In this document: positions 40,502-45,727 of the stretch, piece after piece | Layout: each line of letters begins with the position of its first letter | Position numbering within the stretch: position 1 is the stretch's first letter | Source: a virus | DNA length: 45,727 bases | IMG/VR virus record: IMGVR_UViG_3300009285_003348 | Span: 1-45,727 of that record | Strand: one strand, 5' to 3' | Program-made: the position numbers and the translations under genes | Notes under the pieces: model-generated | The model's database searches: none | What the model saw: the letters and a program-made list of their open reading frames with translations, nothing else | Told to the model about the DNA's origin: nothing

Positions 40502-40530
40502 ATTATACGTCTAACAATGGAATTTGTCAA
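40502..40530 (-). promoter_or_regulatory. Perfect TTGACA-17-TATAAT promoter
   Basis: Minus strand TTGACA (40525-40530), 17-base spacer ending in GTTAGACG, TATAAT (40502-40507). ATG at 40492 follows nine bases later, after AACTCAAGT. It lies at the end of the NinG-like gene. Confidence 0.9.
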
Positions 40531-40933
40531 TATTTACTATTAGCTTGGCTAAGTCTTTTGCGTTAATAGCCTCTAATAATACCGCATAATCAGCCTCAGT
40601 TCTTTCTACAATCTGATTTTTAGCCCAAAGGAGGTATTCGTATCTCTGGGGAAATTTTATTTTGAACCATTCCATCGCATCCAAGGGGTTCTCATGCCAT
40701 TTGAAACGGTGGCAATAGGAGCAAAGACACAAAGAATTAATAATGTCCCAACGCAGTGTCTTGTTGGTCCGGCTGACCACGTGAGACCAGTTAAGTTGAT
40801 TTGTTCTTGACCCACACCACTGGCAAAAACCGAGTTCCCGCACCAAACTCCCCATAGCCGTATCAAGCTTAGTGTACCAATACTTTTTACCCTTTACTTT
40901 TTTGGCTTGAAACTCTCTCCGCAAGCGGGGCAT
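40511..40933 (-). CDS. NinG-like HNH recombination nuclease
   Basis: 140 residues. CQWCGSRTNQLNWSHVVSR and LCLCSYCHRFKWHENPLDAM give the two CxxC pairs and His of NinG/Rap-type structure-specific endonucleases. The N-terminus is basic. NinG acts in phage recombination. It overlaps the upstream gene by 40 bases; the true start could be a few codons later. Confidence 0.7.
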   Translation of the reverse strand: MPRLRREFQAKKVKGKKYWYTKLDTAMGSLVRELGFCQWCGSRTNQLNWSHVVSRTNKTLRWDIINSLCLCSYCHRFKWHENPLDAMEWFKIKFPQRYEYLLWAKNQIVERTEADYAVLLEAINAKDLAKLIVNIDKFHC

Positions 40934-41310
40934 ACGACCACATCCTCCTCCACTCCTTTGGCCTTACGCAAAAGGCGATATACTTCCGCGGAACTTAGTC
41001 CTTCGTCTAGTATCTTTTTAGCCCAGCCCTCGGGGTCACCTGAGGCAGAGATCCATTGTAGGGTTCGGTAAGACAGGTCTTCTGGGAGATTCAGGTTTTT
41101 TGTCTTTTGATACACCCAAAGATAGTTTCTTAGAGTAGACGGACTTAAACTTAACCCGTAGTCTTCTTTTACTTCTGCCGCAAACTCATCCAATTTACTT
41201 AATCCAAACTCGGCAGTGATCTCAGAAGCCAGAGAACCCAGCCTACGCTGGTAGTGTTCTCTGTTTTCAACCAAAGTTGAAGCTTCTAGCTTAGCCTGTG
41301 ACCAATCCAT
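40894..41310 (-). CDS. DNA-binding protein with HTH and zinc ribbon
   Basis: 138 residues. A helical N-terminus (NREHYQRRLGSLASEI), an HTH-like LSPSTLRNYLWVYQK, and a C-terminal CPACGESFKPKK that may bind zinc with a partner. It begins six bases after a -10 box. Likely a regulator. Family not named. Confidence 0.6.
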   Translation of the reverse strand: MDWSQAKLEASTLVENREHYQRRLGSLASEITAEFGLSKLDEFAAEVKEDYGLSLSPSTLRNYLWVYQKTKNLNLPEDLSYRTLQWISASGDPEGWAKKILDEGLSSAEVYRLLRKAKGVEEDVVVCPACGESFKPKK

Positions 41311-41316
41311 GTAATA

Positions 41317-41346
41317 ATTATACCATTAACATACAAACGGTATTAA
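41317..41346 (-). promoter_or_regulatory. Leaderless promoter with weak -35
   Basis: Minus strand TATAAT (41317-41322), preceded by GTTAATGG like the GTTAGAyG of the strong promoters. The -35 (TTAATA, 41341-41346, 18-base spacer) is weak. ATG at 41310 is six bases downstream, so the mRNA should start at about the start codon. Confidence 0.55.
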
Positions 41347-41348
41347 GG

Positions 41349-41690
41349 TTATTTTCCTAATACGGTGTTTGCTAGTTCATCTACACCTGGTTCTGTATTG
41401 TAGGAAATCTCAAAGCTGTTGAACTCTGTACCGTTTTTGCCTTTGGTTTTGCCAGTATAGGTAATGTCTACCATTGTCCCTTCCGGCAATTCCCGCAAGA
41501 CGCGGTTGATAACGGTGGTTCCCAAGATGGAAAATGTACCTTTGCCTTGAACCTCCACATCATAGAAACACAGTTTCTTGGCGGTAATGTCCAGTGCTTT
41601 TCTGGTCATAATCCCTTTAATGTTCTTCTCTTTGAGATAGTCCCATTTTGGATTTTTCTTAAAATCTCCTGTTGCTTTTACCCATGCCAT
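41349..41690 (-). CDS. Possible single-stranded-DNA/OB-fold-like protein
   Basis: 113 residues, strong AAAGGAGGTGA. VINRVLRELPEGTMVDITYTG followed by KGKNGTEFNSFEI is a pattern common to small phage OB-fold proteins that bind single-stranded DNA. The N-terminal region is basic. High expression is suggested by the SD. Assignment from pattern only. Confidence 0.5.
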   Translation of the reverse strand: MAWVKATGDFKKNPKWDYLKEKNIKGIMTRKALDITAKKLCFYDVEVQGKGTFSILGTTVINRVLRELPEGTMVDITYTGKTKGKNGTEFNSFEISYNTEPGVDELANTVLGK

Positions 41691-41695
41691 AAGTT

Positions 41696-41758
41696 TTAAG
41701 TCACCTCCTTTGGTTTACATACCGTTCTTGGTTCTTCACACAACCGACATGGTTTCAT
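41696..41758 (-). CDS. 20-residue CxxC leader-like peptide
   Basis: ATGA overlap with the 41755 gene. The frame MKPCRLCEEPRTVCKPKEVT runs through the Shine-Dalgarno of the next gene and stops five bases before its ATG. A translational-coupling peptide or coincidence; CxxC suggests it may bind zinc. Confidence 0.4.
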   Translation of the reverse strand: MKPCRLCEEPRTVCKPKEVT

Positions 41759-41964
41759 GTCTTCTTTCCCTTTAGTGATTCAAGTAATCTGTTATACCTT
41801 GCTTCCTGAATAGAATCTTTCGCACCCTGGGCTTTTACCATCTTCACAGCTTTTTCAATTTTTTCTAACGTGTCCTTTAGAATCTTTGGATTCACCGACA
41901 AAACCTTCGCTACCCTTATTAAGTCTACTTTAGATTTAATAGTACCTACTTCGTTTTTTTCCAT
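41755..41964 (-). CDS. Small helical protein, paralogue of 3225 protein
   Basis: About 69 residues from ATG at 41964 after GAGAAGA; the ATG at 42030 would overlap the zinc-ribbon gene fully. KVDLIRVAKVLSVNPKILKD resembles the core of the 3225 protein; also a helical C-terminus (ARYNRLLESLKGKK). Role unknown. Confidence 0.55.
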   Translation of the reverse strand: MEKNEVGTIKSKVDLIRVAKVLSVNPKILKDTLEKIEKAVKMVKAQGAKDSIQEARYNRLLESLKGKKT

Positions 41965-42121
41965 TCTTCTCAATCCACCCCAATAAGTGTTGGATAACGA
42001 TTTGGCCAGTGATTTCTTTTTTTGCATCATGACATTTTTGACTACAATAGGTAGCTCTAGGATTTTTTACCGTCTGTTGACAGATCGGGCATAGTTTTTG
42101 GTTCTTCGCTGGTAGTTTCAT
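41936..42121 (-). CDS. 61-residue zinc-ribbon protein
   Basis: Basic, with CPICQQTVKNPRATYCSQKC giving a four-Cys zinc site, then HDAKKE and a helix. GGTGGTGA lies 8 bases before the ATG at 42121. It overlaps both neighbours (65 and 29 bases), so its start is less certain. Probably binds DNA or RNA. Confidence 0.6.
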   Translation of the reverse strand: MKLPAKNQKLCPICQQTVKNPRATYCSQKCHDAKKEITGQIVIQHLLGWIEKNGKKRSRYY

Positions 42122-42326
42122 TCAAGAAGTCACCACCCTCTCTATAATTTAACACTTTCCTAACTTCATCCTGGGCCATTTGATTAGCCTTAGCTGTGTC
42201 TATCTCTCCCTCAAAAGTTAAAATCACTTCTGCTCCGTTTTCGTCAGAGTTATACCCACCTGCCGGAGTCTTCTGGGTGACTTTGGTAAGTAGAGATTTC
42301 TTAACGGTGTATTCTGTTAGTTTCAT
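42057..42326 (-). CDS. 89-residue hypothetical protein
   Basis: MKLTEYTVKKSLLTKVTQKT, a beta-like core (GAEVILTFEGEID), a helix, and an acidic low-complexity tail. It lies three bases downstream of the rtcB stop. No family recognised. Confidence 0.6.
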   Translation of the reverse strand: MKLTEYTVKKSLLTKVTQKTPAGGYNSDENGAEVILTFEGEIDTAKANQMAQDEVRKVLNYREGGDFLNETTSEEPKTMPDLSTDGKKS

Positions 42327-42329
42327 TGT

Positions 42330-43472
42330 TTATCCTTTAATAACCCCCAGCGGTGTTAATTTGACTTTTATTTTAACTAAGTCTTTTTGGTTTTCCATAA
42401 CTTTATCTATGTCCTTATAAGCACCTGGGGCTTCCTCTAAATCATCTTGTCCCCTGGGTGCACCTAAAATGCCCTCCATCTTTTTTTGTTCTTCTTCTAA
42501 ATTAAGAGTTCTGATTGCTTCTTTTCTCCCCATTCTTCTGCCAGCACCATGAGAGCATGATTGAAAACTCTCTTCATTACCCAATCCCTCTACTATATAA
42601 CTTGATGTTCCCATTGATCCTGGGATAATCCCGATAAGTCCCGCTGTTGCTTTTGTTGCTCCCTTACGATGAACTAAGACGTTTTTATTAAAGTGGTTTT
42701 CCATGGCTGCGTAGTTATGATTAATATTTACTTCGTCTTCCATTTTTGCACCCGTTATCTCTGTTACTATTCCTGTCAGTTGTTTCATCATCAAGCTACG
42801 GTTAGCCAACGCAAACCTTAAACAGAAATTCATAGCCTTAAAGTAGTCCTGACCCTCTTGTGTATCCATGGGTAAGAACGATAACTCCCTGTCTGGAATG
42901 TCCGAACTCCACCTCTCACAAAGTTTTAAAGCGATCTTATGGTATACATCTGCTGTTTTTAATCCAAAGTTCCGGCTACCAGAGTGAATCATCAGCCAGA
43001 TAAAACCATCATCGCCTTTTTGAATTTCAATAAAATGATTTCCACCCCCTAAAGTGCCGAGTTGTTTCTTGGAGGCGTTTAATTCCTGCTGAATAATTGG
43101 CAAGTCTGGGGCTTCGCTAAATCCTTCCCATGCTTGTTCTACTTGCTGATGGGAAAACCCTACAGGAATAGCTTTTCTGGTTTCACCCATAATTAGTTTT
43201 AGAACTTCTGTTTCTATTTCCTTTAATGAAGTCCTAACGGCCACCATTCCGCACCCTATGTCCACGCCGACAGCATTGGGAACGATTACTTGTTCAGTAG
43301 CCATCACACCACCTATAGGCATACCGTAACCCTGGTGACTGTCAGGCATGACAGCAATATGTTTGAAAGCGAAGGGGAGATTGGCTAAGTTCTTAGCCTG
43401 GGACAAGGCCCCGTCTTCGATATCATCCAACCACAATTTTACTGGTATCTTTTCGGTATCAATTACTTTCAT
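42330..43472 (-). CDS. rtcB: RtcB RNA ligase (3'-phosphate RNA ligase)
   Basis: 380 residues with all RtcB signatures: DSHQGYGMPIGGV (44-56), VGVDIGCGM with Mn ligand Cys74, GTLGGGNHF (139-147), HSGSRNFG (163-170), NHNYAAMENH (251-260), RKGATKATAGLIGIIPGSMG and SCSHGAGR with guanylated His309. It joins RNA ends with 2',3'-cyclic or 3'-phosphate to 5'-OH using GTP. In a phage it probably repairs host-cleaved tRNA or other RNA. The 31 bases encoding its AGLIGIIPGS motif recur exactly in the amidotransferase gene. ATGA overlap with a small gene upstream. Confidence 0.95.
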   Translation of the reverse strand: MKVIDTEKIPVKLWLDDIEDGALSQAKNLANLPFAFKHIAVMPDSHQGYGMPIGGVMATEQVIVPNAVGVDIGCGMVAVRTSLKEIETEVLKLIMGETRKAIPVGFSHQQVEQAWEGFSEAPDLPIIQQELNASKKQLGTLGGGNHFIEIQKGDDGFIWLMIHSGSRNFGLKTADVYHKIALKLCERWSSDIPDRELSFLPMDTQEGQDYFKAMNFCLRFALANRSLMMKQLTGIVTEITGAKMEDEVNINHNYAAMENHFNKNVLVHRKGATKATAGLIGIIPGSMGTSSYIVEGLGNEESFQSCSHGAGRRMGRKEAIRTLNLEEEQKKMEGILGAPRGQDDLEEAPGAYKDIDKVMENQKDLVKIKVKLTPLGVIKG

Positions 43473-43594
43473 GATTTATGTCTATAACAGTATTTAATTC
43501 TTTTGTCTTTTGGACTTAATTTGTTATTACAATCCTTTTTGGCACATGTCCTGAAAACCTTCTTTTCGAAGTGGTTTCCTTCCCACTTGGTCAT
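43469..43594 (-). CDS. 41-residue zinc-finger-like protein upstream of rtcB
   Basis: MTKWEGNHFEKKVFRTCAKK, then DCNNK and CYRHKS: three Cys plus His residues suggest a zinc knuckle. ATGA overlap with rtcB. May regulate or assist RtcB, by position only. Confidence 0.55.
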   Translation of the reverse strand: MTKWEGNHFEKKVFRTCAKKDCNNKLSPKDKRIKYCYRHKS

Positions 43595-43595
43595 A

Positions 43596-43973
43596 CTATG
43601 CCTTTTTGCCTTTCTTGCTCTTTAAAGCCCCCTTAACCACCCGTTTGGGGGGAGCATTTACGCCATTAATTTGTTCCTCCAGTAAGCGATACCATGTCAT
43701 TTTGTCTTTCTTGCCGTTCCCCTTATATTCTTCTGAATAAGATAGTGCTGTTTTAATTTGATCTTCTGTTATCTTAGCCCCTTGTTCGATTAGTACATCC
43801 AGGGAATAGCTCAGAATCAAATAGTCTCCAAATATTGAAAACTTAGGGTTACGCCTGACAGCCTTAAACAATCGGCTAAGAGATGTTCTTTCAACTTTCT
43901 TAAGATCGTTAGCGTGTAGAATTTGCAAAAGATACGGCCTGGTCATTTCTAAATCTGAATATTCAAACATCAT
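43596..43973 (-). CDS. Hypothetical early protein
   Basis: About 125 residues from ATG at 43973 (MMFEYSDLEMTRPYLLQIL); the ATG at 43982 touches the -10 box and would precede the mRNA start. A helical body, then a basic C-terminus (RVVKGALKSKKGKKA). First gene of the long leftward early region. Family not recognised. Confidence 0.6.
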   Translation of the reverse strand: MMFEYSDLEMTRPYLLQILHANDLKKVERTSLSRLFKAVRRNPKFSIFGDYLILSYSLDVLIEQGAKITEDQIKTALSYSEEYKGNGKKDKMTWYRLLEEQINGVNAPPKRVVKGALKSKKGKKA

Positions 43974-43982
43974 ATTTGACAT

Positions 43983-44011
43983 ATTATATATCTAACATTG
44001 ACTCTTGTCAA
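43983..44011 (-). promoter_or_regulatory. Leftward early promoter, perfect consensus
   Basis: Minus strand TTGACA (44006-44011), 17 bases ending GTTAGATA, TATAAT (43983-43988), then nine bases to ATG 43973. Its -35 box overlaps the -35 box of a rightward promoter. Confidence 0.9.
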
Positions 44012-44033
44012 TACTTTGGGGGAGGAGTATAAT
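44005..44033 (+). promoter_or_regulatory. Rightward promoter sharing its -35 with the leftward promoter
   Basis: TTGTCA (44005-44010), 17 bases, TATAAT (44028-44033), ten bases to ATG 44044. The spacer contains GGGGGAGGAG. Overlaps the leftward promoter, so the two would compete for polymerase. Confidence 0.75.
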
Positions 44034-44043
44034 CCTGGTTAGT

Positions 44044-44283
44044 ATGGAAGATTTCATAACAGATGATACATTTTTAGCATCGGCCTTTGTTTCGCTTGGG
44101 TTTCCCATAAGGGAGATGGACGACAGAGAACAGAATATCAAATTTAGTTTTGAAAGGACACCCGAGTTTGAAGAAGCCTTCAAGGATTATCTATCCGGGA
44201 AGTTCTATGTCGAGTATTATGCCTTTAGGTCAGCCAGAGACACCTTGGCCGCCAATATTAAATATCTACGTCCAAGAAAATGA
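44044..44283 (+). CDS. DUF5659-like small protein
   Basis: 79 residues from ATG at 44044; the 44005 start lies upstream of the mRNA start. DTFLASAFVSLGFPIREMDDREQ, FSFERTPEFEEAFKDYLSGK and YAFRSARDTLAANIKYLR match the strand/helix pattern of DUF5659-type small phage proteins. Function unknown. ATGA overlap with the next gene. Confidence 0.6.
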   Translation: MEDFITDDTFLASAFVSLGFPIREMDDREQNIKFSFERTPEFEEAFKDYLSGKFYVEYYAFRSARDTLAANIKYLRPRK

Positions 44284-44522
44284 ACTGGTGGAGGCAGTAC
44301 CTAGAAGACAAAAAACATCCCCTTAAGGGTGAATATCTACTTGATGCTCTGTGGGAAACAATAAACTGGACGGAAAATGAATATTGGAATAAAGAAAAGA
44401 CCATTTGGAGCAACCGTTCCAGGCTTCATAAGCTGTGGAGTGAAAAAAACCGAGTAATCCACAAGTTTACCTCAGACTTTGTTGAGTTGAGTGAATATTT
44501 GTTAAAACAAAAAAATGGATAA
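44280..44522 (+). CDS. 80-residue hypothetical protein
   Basis: Trp- and Lys-rich (MNWWRQYLEDKKHPLKGEY, NWTENEYWNKEKTIW), helical. Overlaps the helicase-fragment gene by 8 bases. Unknown. Confidence 0.6.
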   Translation: MNWWRQYLEDKKHPLKGEYLLDALWETINWTENEYWNKEKTIWSNRSRLHKLWSEKNRVIHKFTSDFVELSEYLLKQKNG

Positions 44523-44997
44523 TCCCTTTGATCCCACAACCAAAGAAATCTTCAAAAAAGTAATGGGAAAAGACCTCCCTAAAACAGATAAAGAAGATGA
44601 TAATAAAATATATATATCTTTCTTAGAAACTAAAGAGTATATCCTAGAGGAAATTAGAGTTGCGGATGATGCGGGCTTTGCGGATGGTGCCTCAGATGGT
44701 ACCCTTGTTAAATTTGTTAAGTACTTCAAGGCTACAGGGGAGGTTGAGGAGGTAAACAGCCAAGAATACCAAGGAAAGGTCTACTATCCTATAGTTGATG
44801 ATGCAGTAAGGAAAAATGGCATACATTTATCTACTGGAATTCAAGAATATAAGAACCTGGCAGAGATAACAGACCAGATAAGAGAGTTTTTATGGTTAAA
44901 GATTATCTGGAAGATCAGATACAGAAGGAGAACAAAACCAACAAAAGCTATAATTTGCGGGCGTGCGACAAAGAATTCGTATACTGAAGTGGTTTGA
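44515..44997 (+). CDS. N-terminal fragment of the phage helicase (split at contig join)
   Basis: Residues 1-125 (to about 44889, ending ITDQIREF) look like the N-terminal extension of the helicase-like ATPase: GKVYYPIVDDAVRKNGIHL and STGIQEYKNLAEI usually precede an HLATFYW...GKT core, which here is found at 1131-2201. After about 44890 the frame runs through basic, Arg-rich non-phage sequence to 44997 and is not real protein. This suggests one gene of about 480 residues spanning the contig ends of a circular genome. Confidence 0.65.
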   Translation: MDNPFDPTTKEIFKKVMGKDLPKTDKEDDNKIYISFLETKEYILEEIRVADDAGFADGASDGTLVKFVKYFKATGEVEEVNSQEYQGKVYYPIVDDAVRKNGIHLSTGIQEYKNLAEITDQIREFLWLKIIWKIRYRRRTKPTKAIICGRATKNSYTEVV

Positions 44998-45347
44998 AGT
45001 AATCCCAAGGCCAAGCTGATAAAGAAACCTTGCTTAAAACAGCGGGAGAATATGGCAAAAGAAACAAAAAAGAATGCCACAAGGGCTAAAGCAACGTAGA
45101 TTTCCAGTGCCTTAAGGTCGCCTATGGCATGTAAGAGGTATACCCAGACCTGCGCCAGCCATTCGTATGCGATAATCGGCCGGCCGTACGCAGACCAGGA
45201 AAAAATTTCCCGGGTCGGCACATGGCCGGTTTTGACAACCGTTTCTCCTATTTTTACGCCAAAGAAAGTGTCAAAGGTCGTCAGAGGGCGAATGCCATAG
45301 ACAAAAAGGAAAACGCCAACAATAATGAGGCTAATTTTTTTTAACAT
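44841..45347 (-). CDS. Truncated membrane glycosyltransferase-like protein (foreign)
   Basis: 168 residues as read, starting MLKKISLIIVGVFLF. The N-terminal membrane helix, then TTFDTFFGVKIGETVVKTGH, FSWSAYGRPIIAYEWLAQVW and multiple transmembrane helices match the N-terminus of PMT/dolichyl-phosphate-mannose-type membrane proteins common in CPR bacteria. It loses sense near 44890, where phage DNA starts (its last residues come from the phage strand). The C-terminal half of the gene is missing from this window. Confidence 0.65.
   Translation of the reverse strand: MLKKISLIIVGVFLFVYGIRPLTTFDTFFGVKIGETVVKTGHVPTREIFSWSAYGRPIIAYEWLAQVWVYLLHAIGDLKALEIYVALALVAFFFVSFAIFSRCFKQGFFISLALGLLQTTSVYEFFVARPQIIAFVGFVLLLYLIFQIIFNHKNSLIWSVISARFLYS
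44880..44900. other. Right junction between phage and foreign DNA (approximate)
   Basis: The phage frame changes character after TDQIREF, and the opposite-strand membrane protein begins to read as a natural sequence from about the same point. Base-exact placement is not possible. It pairs with the left junction near 1131. Confidence 0.5.
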
Positions 45348-45726
45348 AATAACTATAGAAAGAGTCGGTGTATCTTTTTTCCCAGCTGCCGCTTTTGGCA
45401 AGTTCATTCAGGTAGTTTGCGGCGGCGGATCGAGTGGGAATGATGACCCAGCCAAAATGATATTGGCTGTCAAGCCTCCTAAAGGTAATGGGAGTAGTAT
45501 CAATAAAAGCTTGGTCAACGTCAGAAATAGGAGGAGTTTCACCGCCCTCGATCCAAGCGGCCATCCGGCCATCGACAAATGTTTTTACTTGGGGGACTCG
45601 CCAGGCCAAATAGCCGCCGAAATTATAGGGATGGTAGCCATTCCTTTTCGGAGGATCGGCGATCATACGCGTGCCGATTTCTTCCGAGCAGTCATTGGCA
45701 GAGTCGCAGTAATCAGACCAGGAATA
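45331..45726 (-). CDS. C-terminal fragment of a membrane glycosyltransferase-like protein (foreign, partial)
   Basis: Open to the window edge; the visible part reads SWSDYCDSANDC, then RMIADPPKRNGYHPYNFGGY, VPQVKTFVDGRMAAW and a soluble end. This is the usual periplasmic C-terminal domain of the same membrane protein family as its neighbour. It overlaps the next gene's start by 17 bases, so the two are tandem paralogues. The 5' part lies beyond the window. Confidence 0.65.
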   Translation of the reverse strand, partial: YSWSDYCDSANDCSEEIGTRMIADPPKRNGYHPYNFGGYLAWRVPQVKTFVDGRMAAWIEGGETPPISDVDQAFIDTTPITFRRLDSQYHFGWVIIPTRSAAANYLNELAKSGSWEKRYTDSFYSYYVKKN

Positions 45727-45727
45727 G

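Noticed and set aside
1-45727. Recoding of TGA to Gly or Trp as in some CPR bacteria
   Set aside because: TGA ends many well-supported genes, often in ATGA overlaps, and no key motif needs read-through.
1-45727. tRNA genes or CRISPR arrays
   Set aside because: No cloverleaf pattern or regularly spaced repeat was found by reading; the Gly-Thr coding repeats are short, irregular and in frame.
1-45727. Simple prophage with attL/attR and a disrupted host gene
   Set aside because: No integrase was seen, and the flanks carry two different unrelated genes, both losing their 3' ends, rather than halves of one gene. I could not find matching short repeats at the junctions.

Overview
The window is almost entirely one tailed double-stranded DNA phage genome, about 43.7 kb from roughly 1131 to 44890, flanked on both sides by short pieces of unrelated bacterial-looking DNA. 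It has a full virion set: overlapping terminase small and large subunits, portal, scaffold, HK97-type capsid, adaptor and nozzle-like tail proteins, large internal proteins, and a lysis cassette. There are no tail tape measure, sheath or long tail-tube genes. The layout therefore suggests a podovirus-like phage. No integrase, tRNA, DNA polymerase or RNA polymerase was recognised, so replication and transcription probably use host enzymes. The code is standard (TGA is a frequent stop) and Shine-Dalgarno sites are often full length (AAGGAGGTGA). The host is bacterial with peptidoglycan. A patescibacterial (CPR) host is possible because the right flank resembles membrane proteins common there, but that flank may be an assembly artefact.

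Layout. 1-1130: foreign segment encoding a lipoprotein-like protein with two dockerin/EF-hand-like repeats, fused in frame to a phage helicase-like ATPase (to 2201). 2188-2827: three small genes. 2848-3224: a non-coding block with consecutive hairpins, including G/C homopolymer stems. 3225-6929 (leftward): an amidoligase, a class II glutamine amidotransferase and three small proteins. 6930-7567: an AT-rich, repeat-bearing divergent control region, possibly the replication origin. 7568-11104 (rightward): sugar-nucleotide genes (heptose kinase HddA, nucleotidyltransferase, epimerase and a split minimal transketolase). 11101-22244: packaging and head genes. 22322-25459: two FkbM methyltransferases and two glycosyltransferases. 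25487-33032: tail, fibre-like and internal virion proteins, several very rich in Gly-Thr. 33034-34961: lysis. 34961-35434: an HNH nuclease. 35415-43973 (leftward): an early-type region of about 30 very small genes, mostly joined by ATGA stop-start overlaps, with GmhA at its far end and RtcB RNA ligase near its start. 44044-44890 (rightward): three genes, the last of which looks like the missing N-terminal half of the helicase at 1131-2201, which implies a circular or circularly permuted genome. 44890-45727: foreign membrane-protein fragments.

How it works together. GmhA, HddA, the nucleotidyltransferase and transketolase form most of a route from pentose/hexose phosphates to an activated heptose. 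Glycosyltransferases and methyltransferases among the head/tail genes, and Gly-Thr-rich virion proteins, suggest surface sugar decoration of virion or host. The amidoligase/amidotransferase pair resembles the phiEco32-type peptide or cell-wall modification cassette. Several leftward and rightward units start from near-perfect TTGACA-17-TATAAT promoters placed only 6-10 bases from the start codon, so these transcripts are probably leaderless, whereas structural genes use strong Shine-Dalgarno sites.
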